From contig NC_014414.1 of the NCBI RefSeq assembly GCF_000152825.2, forward strand, positions 2,768,501-2,832,500: DNA of 64,000 bases, given 5' to 3'. The notes under the pieces are model-generated. The model was not told where the DNA came from. It ran no database searches and was given only the letters and a program-made list of their open reading frames with translations. This DNA comes from Parvularcula bermudensis HTCC2503. Lineage in GTDB: Bacteria > Pseudomonadota > Alphaproteobacteria > Caulobacterales > Parvularculaceae. The translations under genes were made by a program, and so were the position numbers. Shown in pieces: positions 41,870 to 51,077 of the stretch (position 1 is its first letter; every line of letters begins with the position of its first letter).

Positions 41870-42619
41870 TTATTCGACCGTGTACGGCTCGTCGAGATCG
41901 AAGATCTCGGCGAGCCGGTCCGCTGTCAGCATGTCGGCGGGCAGACCTTCGGCCGCGACGCGCCCGTCCTTCATCAATAGGACCTCATCACACCAGCGCC
42001 TCACGAGACCAAGATCGTGCAGCACGGCGCCGATGGCCCATCCCTCTCCGGCCAGCCGTTTCAGTAGCTTCATCAGCTTGATTTGATATTTGAGATCGAG
42101 CGCCGCGGTCGGCTCGTCGAGCAGGAGGTAGCGCGCGCCCTCGTCGCTTGGCTCCCAGACCTGCGCCAGCGCGCGGGCAATCATCACCCGCTGCCGTTCG
42201 CCCCCTGACAGGGTGAGGTAGTTGCGCTCCGCCAGCGGCGCGATGTCGAGCAACGCCATGGCTTCCCGACAGATTGCTTCGTCTTGGTGTCGCGTGGACC
42301 GGCGCTCATGGGGCATGCGTCCCATGGCGACGACTTCGTGCACCAGAAAGGGAAAGCTCAAGAGATGCCGCTGCGGCACAACGGCCCGGCGCCGCGCGAG
42401 CTCGCCGCGCCCAATACTACTCAGTGAGCGTCCTTCCAAGGTTACCTTGCCGCTTGTAGGTCGCTCGCTGCCATCGAGGAGCGAGAGCGCGGTGCTCTTG
42501 CCGGCGCCGTTCGGCCCGCAAATGGCGAGAAAAGACCCGGGCACCAAAGCGATATCGGCGCGGTCGAGGATCGGCCGGCCCGACTTTACGACGCTCGCGG
42601 CTTGCAGCTCGAGGTTCAT
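41870..42619 (-). CDS. hmuV: Heme ABC transporter ATP-binding protein
   Basis: A 249-residue ABC ATPase of the BtuD/HmuV class: Walker A CGPNGAGKSTALSLLDG (about residues 34-50), VPQRHLLSFPFLVHEVVAMG Q-loop region, signature LSGGERQRVMIARALAQV, Walker B YLLLDEPTAALDL. The insertion WEPSDEGARYLLLDEP is typical of HmuV. It overlaps hmuU by 4 bp. Together with HmuT and HmuU it moves heme from periplasm to cytoplasm. Confidence 0.9.
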   Translation of the reverse strand: MNLELQAASVVKSGRPILDRADIALVPGSFLAICGPNGAGKSTALSLLDGSERPTSGKVTLEGRSLSSIGRGELARRRAVVPQRHLLSFPFLVHEVVAMGRMPHERRSTRHQDEAICREAMALLDIAPLAERNYLTLSGGERQRVMIARALAQVWEPSDEGARYLLLDEPTAALDLKYQIKLMKLLKRLAGEGWAIGAVLHDLGLVRRWCDEVLLMKDGRVAAEGLPADMLTADRLAEIFDLDEPYTVE

Positions 42620-43677
42620 CCGAACCCTCCGCGTTTCTTATCCCTCAGCAGCAGCCAGAAGAAGAACGGCGCCCCGAGCACGGAGGTGACCACGCCGAGG
42701 GGCAGCTCGGCCGGGCTGACGGCGAGCCGGGCAACGAGGTCGGCCCCGAGGACGAGAACGCCACCCAGAAGGGCCGAACCGGGCAGGACGAAGCGGTGAT
42801 CCGGCCCCGTCACGAGGCGGACGAGATGCGGCACCACGAGGCCCACAAACCCAATCACGCCGCAAACGGCCGTGGCCGCCCCGACGCTCAGCGCCGTACA
42901 CAAGGCAGCAAGGCGCTTGGTCCGCTCGACATTGGTGCCCAAGGCCGCCGCATCCGCCTCACCGAACAGGAGGCTGTTGAGCGGGCGCGCCAGCGTCAAA
43001 ATGCCCGCCACGCCAATCGCCATTAGCGCGATGGCGGGCACCGCCCGGTCCCAGGTCGCGCCGCCAAGGCTCCCCAGCGTCCAGAAGGTCAAGTCACGGA
43101 GCTGGGTGTCGTCGGCCAGGAAAGTGAGATAGCCGATCCCCGACACAGCGAGCGAGTTGGCGGCGACACCAGCGAGCAGCATGGTCGCGACGATGACCCG
43201 GCCCTCCTGCATCGCGAGGCGGTAGATCAGAAAGACGATCACCAGTGATCCGAAGAAGGCCGCGACGGGAAGGGCGAAAGAGCCAAGCGCCTCGGTGAGC
43301 CCCGAAAGAACCGCGCCACCAAGGACGATCACCGCGACGGCAGCCAGCGCGCCGCCCGCCGACACCCCAATCAAGGCGGGATCCGCCAGCGGATTACGGA
43401 AGAAACCCTGCATCGCTGCGCCCGACACGCCGAGGCTCGCGCCGACCGCAAAGCCCAGCACCATGCGCGGCAGGCGGATATTCAGCACAACGCCTGTCTT
43501 GACCTGTCCGGCTATATCCGACCCCGTCAAAATGGCCAAGACGTCGGGAAGACTGACCTTCAACGGTCCCAGCAGGATCCCGAGCACACCAAAGACGAGC
43601 GCCAGCACCCCGCAGGACAGGACGACCACGCGACCACGAGCGGTTCGCCGTGTGGGGTTCACCTTGGGCTTATTCAC
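42616..43677 (-). CDS. hmuU: Heme ABC transporter permease (FecCD family)
   Basis: A 353-residue FecCD-type permease with about ten helices. Recognisable blocks are LGVSGAAMQGFFRNPLADPA, IGVSAGGALAAVAVI, LNSLLFGEADAAALGTNVER and the carboxy region CGVIGFVGLVVPHLVRLVTG. It forms the inner-membrane channel of the heme importer. It overlaps both hmuT (8 bp) and hmuV (4 bp), so the three genes are one operon. Vitamin B12 or siderophore permeases share this family; heme is favoured by the neighbours. Confidence 0.9.
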   Translation of the reverse strand: MNKPKVNPTRRTARGRVVVLSCGVLALVFGVLGILLGPLKVSLPDVLAILTGSDIAGQVKTGVVLNIRLPRMVLGFAVGASLGVSGAAMQGFFRNPLADPALIGVSAGGALAAVAVIVLGGAVLSGLTEALGSFALPVAAFFGSLVIVFLIYRLAMQEGRVIVATMLLAGVAANSLAVSGIGYLTFLADDTQLRDLTFWTLGSLGGATWDRAVPAIALMAIGVAGILTLARPLNSLLFGEADAAALGTNVERTKRLAALCTALSVGAATAVCGVIGFVGLVVPHLVRLVTGPDHRFVLPGSALLGGVLVLGADLVARLAVSPAELPLGVVTSVLGAPFFFWLLLRDKKRGGFG

Positions 43678-44512
43678 CGAGGGCGTCGGCGATCTTCTCG
43701 GCCAGCTCGGCGACCGATTGGGGTGTGCGCGGGCCGAACTGCATGACGCTGTACTGGTCGACCAGGAACACCCGTCCTTCCTGTGCCGCCGTGGTCAGCA
43801 ACAGGGCCGGATGGGTTCGCACGGCCTCGATCCCGCCTTCGCGCTCCGCATGATGGGTCATGACCAGGATGATGTCGGGATCGGCGGCGACCGCGGCCTC
43901 GAGCGACAGCGCGTTGTATCCCGGCCGCCCGGCAAAGACGTTCGTGCCGCCCAGCATGTCGATAACGCCAGCGGCGGCCGTCTCATCGCCTGCGGCGCGG
44001 GGGGCGCCATCCGGCACCGACGCGAAAAAGAGAATGGAGGGTGAGATGCCAACGCGTTCGACGTCGCGACGCGCCGCGGCAATCGTCTTCTCAAGGTCGG
44101 CTTTCATCGTCTCCCCTGCGTCCTCTCGGCCCAGCGCCGTGGCAACGACCCCGACCTTGTCGAGGATGGCTTGCGGCGTGTATTCCGTCTCGAGGCTGAT
44201 GATTTCGACACCGGAGGCCTCAATCTGCGCCAGGGCGGTCTCTGGGCCCGCCGCGCCGCTGATCAGCACGAGGTCAGGCTCCACCGAGAGCACCCCCTCC
44301 GCCGACAGCCGACGAACATAGCCGACTTTCGGCTTCGCGGCCGCATCGTCCGGGTAGCGGCTGTCCCGATCTGTGCCGACCACCCGATCCCCCTCCCCCA
44401 AGGCATAGATGATCTCGGTGAGATCTCCGCCTAGCGACACGATGCGGTCCTGCGCTGATGCGGTGCCGACGAAGGCGGCGGCGACAGACAGGATCGTAAG
44501 AAGACGGCGCAT
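43670..44512 (-). CDS. hmuT: Heme ABC transporter periplasmic binding protein
   Basis: A 280-residue periplasmic binding protein: signal peptide MRRLLTILSVAAAFVGTASA, then IVSLGGDLTEIIYALGEGDR, VGYVRRLSAEGVLSVEPDLV, and the C-terminal VDQYSVMQFGPRTPQSVAEL segment typical of HmuT. ATG 44512 has GGAGGG at eight bases; the longer frame to 44572 lacks a signal sequence. It begins the hmuTUV operon and is preceded by a perfect Fur-like palindrome about 83 bases upstream. Confidence 0.9.
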   Translation of the reverse strand: MRRLLTILSVAAAFVGTASAQDRIVSLGGDLTEIIYALGEGDRVVGTDRDSRYPDDAAAKPKVGYVRRLSAEGVLSVEPDLVLISGAAGPETALAQIEASGVEIISLETEYTPQAILDKVGVVATALGREDAGETMKADLEKTIAAARRDVERVGISPSILFFASVPDGAPRAAGDETAAAGVIDMLGGTNVFAGRPGYNALSLEAAVAADPDIILVMTHHAEREGGIEAVRTHPALLLTTAAQEGRVFLVDQYSVMQFGPRTPQSVAELAEKIADALGE

Positions 44513-44594
44513 TCTACTGCCCTCCGGATTGAGTGAGCCGAACAAGAGAGAGCGCTCTGGTATGCATCGCAAAGAGCCGGATCACGCTCCTAAT

Positions 44595-44611
44595 ATGCGA
44601 ATAATTCGCAT
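44595..44611. promoter_or_regulatory. Fur-like palindromic operator upstream of hmuTUV
   Basis: ATGCGAAT-A-ATTCGCAT is a perfect 8-bp inverted repeat around one base. It is the most symmetrical copy of the motif that recurs before the other iron and heme genes here. Confidence 0.75.
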
Positions 44612-45391
44612 TATCGAATGGTGATGTCCAGTGTGGTATTGCTTGTCACCAGCGCTTCCAGGCGTTCAGGCTCCTGTGAGCGTAGGACCCGCTTCAGGCC
44701 AAACTCTCGTAAGATCGTTTTCCTCTAGCTCTCCGCGACGGAGAGCAGCGCGACACGGGCTCTGCTTCAGTCGCGATAAGGCACGCTACGCGCTGTACAA
44801 GAAAGCCGTGTTCCAATCATCCAACCAGTTAGGCGAAGAGCGATTTCGTAATCGCGTTTAGTACCCTCCAATCTCACGCAATTCGTGCACACACGTGCCG
44901 GATCAGCAAAGCGGCCCGACACCAGATGATGAGCGGCTAACGGGAGGAATGGGAAAACCAACTTAATGCCACAATCAAAGGTTGTGGCGCGAGTAACGGG
45001 CCGAGAAACGAACGATTTCGCTTTTTAGTTCAATGACGTAACCGTCGCCTACCCGATCCTTGTAGCACAGTCTGACGTCGTTCTGTGGCACACGGCCCTT
45101 CCTTTCGGGCCTCCCGACTGCGAACTATCCCAGGCCAAGGCGATGGCTTACCACCCCTCGACGGCAAGATCGCCAGCTGAGCCGCGTGCTATCCCGGAGA
45201 TCGTAGATTGCCGCAGAGGTCGCGGAGCCACACCAGTCGATACCCCTGCCCCCGTGCTGACTGAAAAAGCTCGAGCCTCAATGCAGGGGAGAAGTCGGTC
45301 TCCGTCACGAAGCTCACGCCTTAACCAGAAGCGCCTCCCACCGCCCCGCATCGATAAGACGCCGGCAGCAGCGGGTCAGAGTCATTCGTCG
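44612..45391. other. Intergenic region, no gene recognised
   Basis: About 780 bp between hmuT and the DUF3526 permease gene. It holds repeat copy A (44985-45127). A reverse frame of 64 codons (44767-44961) and others are short, weakly started and unlike known proteins. Low coding potential and the repeat suggest a decayed mobile-element site. Confidence 0.5.
44985..45127. repeat. Dispersed ~143-bp repeat, copy A
   Basis: Shares with copy B (61363-61507) a left block TGGCGCGAGTAACGGGCC followed by GAGAAACGAAC, a middle block TCAATGACGTAA, and a right block with TGTAGCACAGTC and TGTGGCACA about 23 bases apart, at equal spacing in both copies. No open frame is inside. It resembles the end of an insertion sequence or a miniature element, but I do not recognise the family. 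Confidence 0.6.
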
Positions 45392-46606
45392 CTAGCTTGC
45401 GTCATATGTAGGCAAATCATCCAGCGCCTCGTAATCAAACGGCTCCTCGCGGAAAAGCTTCGGGTAGAAGAACGCCCGAAGATCGGCATGAAAGGCACGC
45501 ACCCGGTCTTCGTAGTCGAGCATGGCACCAGCATCCGTCCCGGCAATACGCTGAAAGCGCCGCTCCACGAGCGCCGGTGGCGAGAAGAGGGCGAGACGGC
45601 CGGCCATCCGGTCACGCGCCGCACGCCCGTTGCGATAGGCCTCCGACAAGGCTTCCGCCTTCTGATCGCCGACCTGCTGGAAAGCGAAATACCACTTCCA
45701 CTCGAAGGCGCGTTCCACCGCCGCGAAATCCGCCCATTCGGGGTGACGCTCGAGGAAGGCCGTCATCGTCGCCTCCTTCGGCAGATCCCAGGCGTCGTTG
45801 ACCGCCTCACGCTGCGTCATGATGATCTCGCCGCCGGTGGGGACCTGTATGCTCTGCTCAATGAGGATCTTTCCAGCCGCCGGAAAGACGATGACCAAAA
45901 GGGCCCACACCCCGAGAAGCGACGCGAGGATCACCGGGGCCGGCTGCTGCCGCGCGGCGAACCAGAGGCAAACAGCCCACCACACGCCGACGGACCCGAT
46001 GACGACCGCAACAGCCAAGAAAAGCCTCCCTGGCGACGTCCCGTCGACCAAGCCGCCGATGAGCAGCGGGATCAGCAGGCAAAGGATCAGCGCAGCGGCT
46101 CGCAACAGCGAACGAAGTCGCCAGAGCGATCCGTCACTCCCCGCCGTGGCGGTGAGAAGCTCATACCGCCCCACACTACGTTCGGTCGCCTGAAGATCGT
46201 AGAGCATCACGATCAGGATCAGTGGCACGACGACGGCGACCAAGAACGCGAAATCGAACCGACCGACCAGCGCAAGCACGGGATTCCCAACATCGCTTTC
46301 ATAAATCTGCCCTTCGAGGGCGAGCATTCGGACGCGGTGTTTCCACGGTGCGGCATCGCGTTGGCCCATCGCGGCAAAGGCAAAGTCCGATGGCGGATCG
46401 TAGGTCAGATAGAAACCGTAATAGGCCGCCCCACCCCAATCCTCCTGCTTGGCGAGCTGGGCTGTCCGGCCTTCCCGGTCCATCTCGATCAGCTCATCGA
46501 TCGTTGCTCGCTGTTCCGCAACTTCCGAAAGACCCGACCAGACGGCGAAGGACGACAGGAACAGGACGATGAGCAACCAGACGATCACCGACCGGTCCCG
46601 CAACAT
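45392..46606 (-). CDS. ABC-2 type permease, DUF3526 family (second subunit)
   Basis: A 404-residue membrane protein: an N-terminal helix (VIVWLLIVLFLSSFAVWSGL), a large extracytoplasmic region (about residues 25-130) and further helices (FAFLVAVVVPLILIVMLYDL, ALILCLLIPLLIGGLVDG, VILASLLGVWALLVIVFPAA), then a second soluble segment without terminal helix. This is the DUF3526 layout. The first ATG is at 46606, overlapping the preceding permease by 22 bp; sequence upstream in the same frame looks protein-like but has no standard start codon. With its paralogue and the ATPase it forms an ABC system of unknown substrate. Confidence 0.72.
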   Translation of the reverse strand: MLRDRSVIVWLLIVLFLSSFAVWSGLSEVAEQRATIDELIEMDREGRTAQLAKQEDWGGAAYYGFYLTYDPPSDFAFAAMGQRDAAPWKHRVRMLALEGQIYESDVGNPVLALVGRFDFAFLVAVVVPLILIVMLYDLQATERSVGRYELLTATAGSDGSLWRLRSLLRAAALILCLLIPLLIGGLVDGTSPGRLFLAVAVVIGSVGVWWAVCLWFAARQQPAPVILASLLGVWALLVIVFPAAGKILIEQSIQVPTGGEIIMTQREAVNDAWDLPKEATMTAFLERHPEWADFAAVERAFEWKWYFAFQQVGDQKAEALSEAYRNGRAARDRMAGRLALFSPPALVERRFQRIAGTDAGAMLDYEDRVRAFHADLRAFFYPKLFREEPFDYEALDDLPTYDAS

Positions 46607-48078
46607 GAAGGCTGTTTCCCGAGAGACAGACGATGCGATGCTAATGGCTGGAGCTTTCGTGAAAGATGAAGACTGAGTGCGAGCATGAGACCGGACCAGA
46701 CGATCAGCATGATGAGGGGCGATCCGGCATGGGACAGCCTGACCGAGGCGGGCGCCGCGGTGAACTCAAACTCATCTAGTACGGACCAATTCTCGGACGA
46801 CACCCGCGTCCGGCGTTCGGCTTCGGTGTCGCTGCTACGGTTGATGTCATCTGCATAGGTGAGCTGTTCGGCATGAACCTCATTAAGGGACTGCACGAAA
46901 TCGAAGCGCAACTGCTCCGCCTCCCGCAGGAACCGGTGGTGCATTTCGAGATCGGTCCCGGCAATGGCGCGGGACGCTGCGCCAAGAGCCAACATGGGCG
47001 AGGCCCATCCGAACCGGGAGAGGACATGGGATTGCTCCAGCTCCGCTTCCATCCGCCCTTCGGCATATTCATTCAGAACTCGCGTCAGCTCCCCTTCCGC
47101 ATATTGTGCGACGATACCGCGGAAGTTAATTGGAAGCTCTTCGACCGTCTCCACATCGTACTGTTCCAGCAGGTCGTCGCGGAGGCGGGCAAAGGCGGGA
47201 TCGTTTGCATTGTGGCCGTCACCGACCTCCCGAAGCGCTTCGAGAATGTCCAGATCGGTTTCGATCTTGCCCGGCACTGGCGCGATATAAGCGGCGGCAC
47301 TGACGCCGATCGCGGGCACGAGCAGCGTGACCGCGATCCAGACGGCCGATAGCCCAGCCAGGACGCTCGCGCGCCGTCGCAACGCTGTGCTCGCGACTAA
47401 GGTCATCAGCCCCCAGAGGACGAGATAGACGAAATAGGAGAGCGCGATTGAGACAACGCTGAGGAAGACCTCGCCGGCAGCCAAGGCCATACCCGATACC
47501 ACGAACAGCGGCACCAGGAGCAACACAATCGCCCCCACCAGCGCGACGAGCTTACCCGCCAACAATGTGCGACCGCCAACACCCTGAGCGAGAAGCGGCG
47601 CGAGGGTTCGGCTCTCACGCTCTCGAACGATGGCGCTGTGTCCCAGAAGGATGACCAGCAGCGGCGCAATGACCTGATAGACGAATGCCGGCGTCAGGAG
47701 CGCCATGCCCCCAAGATCCGCACTGGCGCGGGTCTCGGCAAACATCGCCGAGTTCTGTCGGTGTCCTTCGAGGAAGATGGATTGCCCCGTAACCGGATCG
47801 ACGCCCGGATCGAAGATCGCCAACGGCACCGGGGTACGAAAGACATAGTGCCCATAGTGCACCATCCGGTGGGGGTGGCGATCCGGCTGGGCAAGGAAGG
47901 TTTCTTCCGCCTGCTCCTGCTGGTGGTCTCGCACGTGGCGATCTTCGGCAATCCGACTGGTCGTGATGATCGACGTTGCGACGATCAGTACCGCGAAGAG
48001 AACGAAACCCGCGAGGGCGAGGTGGGACCGGCGCCAATAGCGCCACTCATCCGCCGCAATGGTCAGTACGGTGTTCAT
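46585..48078 (-). CDS. ABC-2 type permease, DUF3526 family (first subunit)
   Basis: A 497-residue membrane protein. An N-terminal helix (HLALAGFVLFAVLIVATSII) is followed by an extracytoplasmic region with HRMVHYGHYVFRTPVPLAIF and SIFLEGHRQNSAMF. Then come the helical ABC-2 core (YQVIAPLLVILLGHSAIVRE, GRTLLAGKLVALVGAIVLLL), a large second soluble domain and a terminal helix. GHYVFR and the REXESRTLAPLLAQG block are typical of DUF3526 permeases. It overlaps the ATPase gene by 4 bp and the second permease by 22 bp. Confidence 0.78.
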   Translation of the reverse strand: MNTVLTIAADEWRYWRRSHLALAGFVLFAVLIVATSIITTSRIAEDRHVRDHQQEQAEETFLAQPDRHPHRMVHYGHYVFRTPVPLAIFDPGVDPVTGQSIFLEGHRQNSAMFAETRASADLGGMALLTPAFVYQVIAPLLVILLGHSAIVRERESRTLAPLLAQGVGGRTLLAGKLVALVGAIVLLLVPLFVVSGMALAAGEVFLSVVSIALSYFVYLVLWGLMTLVASTALRRRASVLAGLSAVWIAVTLLVPAIGVSAAAYIAPVPGKIETDLDILEALREVGDGHNANDPAFARLRDDLLEQYDVETVEELPINFRGIVAQYAEGELTRVLNEYAEGRMEAELEQSHVLSRFGWASPMLALGAASRAIAGTDLEMHHRFLREAEQLRFDFVQSLNEVHAEQLTYADDINRSSDTEAERRTRVSSENWSVLDEFEFTAAPASVRLSHAGSPLIMLIVWSGLMLALSLHLSRKLQPLASHRLSLGKQPSCCGTGR

Positions 48079-48788
48079 GCGGCCTCCCGCTCGGCAAAGG
48101 CGCGGTGGACGGTTTCGGTATCGATGGAGCCGCCCTCCGGTGCAGTAAATTCGTCAACGAGAACCCCGCGCCGCAAAAGGCCGATCCGCCCGGCAACCTG
48201 ACAGGCCCCGTACACATCATGGGTGACCATGAGGACGGTTTTTCCATCATCGGCGAGGCTGCGAGTCAGGGCGTGGAACTCATCGATGGCAATGGGATCG
48301 AGGCCGCTGGTCGGCTCATCCATCAGGAGGATGTCCGTATCCCGAAGGATAGCGAGCGCAATGGCCACCTTCTGGCGCACCCCCTTGGAGTAGCCCTTCA
48401 TCTTCCGTCCTCTGGCTTCCTCGGCAAGAGACACCCGCGTGAGCGCCTCTTCTATCGCCGACGACGAACGCGGGGTTGCCGCGAGGGATAGAAAATAGCG
48501 TAGGTTCTCCCTGGCGTTCATGTGCTCATAGAGCGACGCCGCTTCGGGCAGGAACGCGATGGCTTGTCTTGCCCCTCCCACATCCTGCGGAACGCTTTTG
48601 CCATTCACCGTGACCTCGCCACCTGACGGGGCGAGAAAACCCAAGAACGTCAGCAGGGTCGTCGACTTGCCGGCGCCATTACCGCCCAAGAGCGCGTAGA
48701 TCTCACCTTCTCCGACGGAAAAGGAGATGCCTCTCAGCACTTCCGCTCCGGAACGGGCCACACGGAGGTTTTCAGCTTTCAATCGCAT
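48075..48788 (-). CDS. ABC transporter ATP-binding protein (partner of DUF3526 permeases)
   Basis: A 237-residue ABC-2-type ATPase: Walker A LGGNGAGKSTTLLTFLGF (about residues 34-51), the segment IAFLPEAASLYEHMNARENL, signature KGYSKGVRQKVAIALAIL (a variant of LSGGQ), Walker B ILLMDEPTSGLDPIAIDEFH and VTHDVYGAC. It starts 12 bases after the TonB receptor and overlaps the first permease by 4 bp. An export or envelope role linked with that receptor is likely; the substrate is unknown. Confidence 0.87.
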   Translation of the reverse strand: MRLKAENLRVARSGAEVLRGISFSVGEGEIYALLGGNGAGKSTTLLTFLGFLAPSGGEVTVNGKSVPQDVGGARQAIAFLPEAASLYEHMNARENLRYFLSLAATPRSSSAIEEALTRVSLAEEARGRKMKGYSKGVRQKVAIALAILRDTDILLMDEPTSGLDPIAIDEFHALTRSLADDGKTVLMVTHDVYGACQVAGRIGLLRRGVLVDEFTAPEGGSIDTETVHRAFAEREAA

Positions 48789-48800
48789 GGGGGTGATCCT

Positions 48801-50942
48801 TCAGAACTTGAACGAGGCGGAGACGCGGAAATTCCGCGGCGCCCCCGGCTCGACCCAAAGCTGGGAGTAGGAGTTCGAGTAGTATTCCTCATCGAACAGA
48901 TTATCGACGTCCGCCCGCAGACTGACGGCTTCGGTCAGGTCATATTCGGCGAAGGCCCGCGCGACCGTGTAGGCGGGGAGTTCGAAGTCACCGAGACCCT
49001 GGCCGAAGAAATCACCGAACTGGCCAAGGCGGTCGCCGACGTGAGTGACCCCGCCTCCTACGCGGAGGGGAAGGCCATGCACCGCGAAGTCCTTGACCAG
49101 TTGGACCGCCAACTGATGTTCGGGAATGTTGAGGAGGCGCTGACCGGCAGAGATGGTGACGCCGAAGTCAGGATCGTTAAAATCATTCTCCGTCTGCGCA
49201 TCGACATAGGCGTAGGAGAACCACAGATCGAGGCCTTCCTTAATCTCGCCGTTCAGGTCGAATTCAAAGCCGGTGCTTTGCGCCTCCCCGATCGCTGTAG
49301 CGTTGAAGTTCTCATCGACCGTCGAGATGTTCTCCTGCTCGACGAGGAAGACCGTCGCCGTCCCGACTAAGGCGCCATCGCGCAGCTCGAACTTCACCCC
49401 CGCCTCGGTCGAGACAGAGGTGTTTGGATCGAGCCCGCCGGACAGGGGACGGAAGTTCTCTCCATAGGCGGCGTAAAGCGAGACGGCATCGGTCACCTGA
49501 TAGACGATACCGAACTGGGGGCTGACGCGGGTGTCGCTCACCTCAGTCACGCTATCCGCCGCGCGGTTATTCAGCTTACTGCTGAAATCGTCATATCGCG
49601 CCCCGATCCGGATATCGAGGCGGTCGGTCAGGCTGATCTGGTCCTGGATGAAGATGCCCACCGATTCTTGCGTTTCCATGCGGTCGGTCAGCGGGCTGGG
49701 CGTGGGCAGATCGAACTGCCCGTAGACAGGATCGAAGATGTTGATGACCTGAAGGCGCTCGGCAACGGTCGGGTCGGTCGGGCTTTCCCCGTCCTGAATG
49801 CCGCCCCCACGAGCGCGCAGGAACACCTGATCGTTCTCGAACTCGTCCATGTCCGCACCGATCAGGATACGGTGCTCAAGATTGCCGGTGCTGAACTCAC
49901 CGGCGATCTCCCCGCGAACGACGAAATAGGTCGCGTCATAGTCCCGGAAGCGCCGCTCGCGAGACATGTTCTCACCGTCAACGAACAGGAATTGGCGGGA
50001 ACCGGACAGGGTAGCCGCCGTGTCGAAACCTTCGAGCGACGTGTCGCGATAGTTGACGCCGAAGAGACCGCTCCAGTTCGAGGAGAAGTCCGTCTGCAGC
50101 TCGAATTGATGGCCGATCACCTCGGCATCCATCGGGCCATTGCCGGGCTCGCCCAGAAAGGTCTCGATGGGAATCACGCCAAGCTCGTTCTCGACGGCGA
50201 CGACCCCGCGGTCAAACGGCACTTCCTGGTCCGTATACTCTAGATCGTAGACAACCTTTGACCGGGGCGTGAGCTGCACAGCAACAGACGGATAGACCCC
50301 CAACTTCGTCGTTTCGATGGTGTCGCGGAAACTCTCAGCATCCTCGTAGAACCCGACGAGACGCAGCCCGATATTGTCCGCCACGACAAGGTCCACATCC
50401 GCGTCGGCACGGTAGGTGTCAAAACTCCCCGCCGAGAGTCGGATTTCGCTTTCTGGATCGAAGGTCGGTCGCTTGGTGACCAGGTTGATCGTCCCGCCCG
50501 GCTCACCTCGGCCGAGCAGCGCCGCGCGCGGACCTTTCAGCACCTCAACGCTTTCGATGCCAGCGAGGTCACGAGGACCTGCGAAACCCCGACCGGCGTT
50601 GAACCCGTTCACGAGGTAGTTGCTCGGCAGGTTCGCATCGCCCACGAAGCCGCGCAGCGCAAAGGCATTCCACAGGCCACCGAAATTGTTCTGGCGTGCC
50701 ACCGAGGCGGAGAGATCCAGGGCATCGTTCAGATCGAGAGCATTCGCATTGCGCAAGACTTCGGCGTCGAGCGTCAGTTCTGCCTGCGGCACTTCGAGCG
50801 GATCGAAATCACCCTGATAGGCTTGGCGGATGCCGACGACAGTGATGGTATCTTCGTCCGCCTCCTGGGCCGATACGGGGGCCAGGAGCGCGACGGCTGA
50901 ACAGGCAGTGAGAAGATACGCGGAACGGAAAAGGGACGTCAT
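48801..50942 (-). CDS. TonB-dependent siderophore-type receptor
   Basis: A 713-residue outer-membrane receptor: signal peptide MTSLFRSAYLLTACSAVALL...SAQ, plug domain with NNFGGLWNAFALRGFVGD and VEVLKGPRAALLGRGEPGGT followed by INLVTKRPTF (siderophore-receptor signature), and a barrel ending NFRVSASFKF. The frame extends to 51014 but the ATG at 50942 gives the signal peptide. No TGCGAAT-type box lies upstream, unlike the other two receptors, so a metal or regulator other than Fur may control it. It heads an operon with an ABC ATPase and two DUF3526 permeases. Confidence 0.85.
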   Translation of the reverse strand: MTSLFRSAYLLTACSAVALLAPVSAQEADEDTITVVGIRQAYQGDFDPLEVPQAELTLDAEVLRNANALDLNDALDLSASVARQNNFGGLWNAFALRGFVGDANLPSNYLVNGFNAGRGFAGPRDLAGIESVEVLKGPRAALLGRGEPGGTINLVTKRPTFDPESEIRLSAGSFDTYRADADVDLVVADNIGLRLVGFYEDAESFRDTIETTKLGVYPSVAVQLTPRSKVVYDLEYTDQEVPFDRGVVAVENELGVIPIETFLGEPGNGPMDAEVIGHQFELQTDFSSNWSGLFGVNYRDTSLEGFDTAATLSGSRQFLFVDGENMSRERRFRDYDATYFVVRGEIAGEFSTGNLEHRILIGADMDEFENDQVFLRARGGGIQDGESPTDPTVAERLQVINIFDPVYGQFDLPTPSPLTDRMETQESVGIFIQDQISLTDRLDIRIGARYDDFSSKLNNRAADSVTEVSDTRVSPQFGIVYQVTDAVSLYAAYGENFRPLSGGLDPNTSVSTEAGVKFELRDGALVGTATVFLVEQENISTVDENFNATAIGEAQSTGFEFDLNGEIKEGLDLWFSYAYVDAQTENDFNDPDFGVTISAGQRLLNIPEHQLAVQLVKDFAVHGLPLRVGGGVTHVGDRLGQFGDFFGQGLGDFELPAYTVARAFAEYDLTEAVSLRADVDNLFDEEYYSNSYSQLWVEPGAPRNFRVSASFKF

Positions 50943-51077
50943 GACAAACCTCGTGACAGAGAAACGGTACAGGCAAACTTTTGTGCTGACGGTCCCGACA
51001 TCGTACGAAGTCATCTGTATACTCGCGGCCTATGCCATCCGTGTGGAGAGCAGCCGCGGGATCAAGGGGAGAACAGG

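Noticed and set aside
44767-44961. 64-codon reverse open frame upstream of hmuT
   Set aside because: No good start, no motif, and it lies in a gene-poor stretch beside a repeat.
45143-46669. 508-codon forward open frame opposite the second DUF3526 permease
   Set aside because: Composition is dominated by Arg, Pro and Asp, as expected for the antisense of a GC-rich gene, and it matches no family; the reverse frame has helices and family layout.
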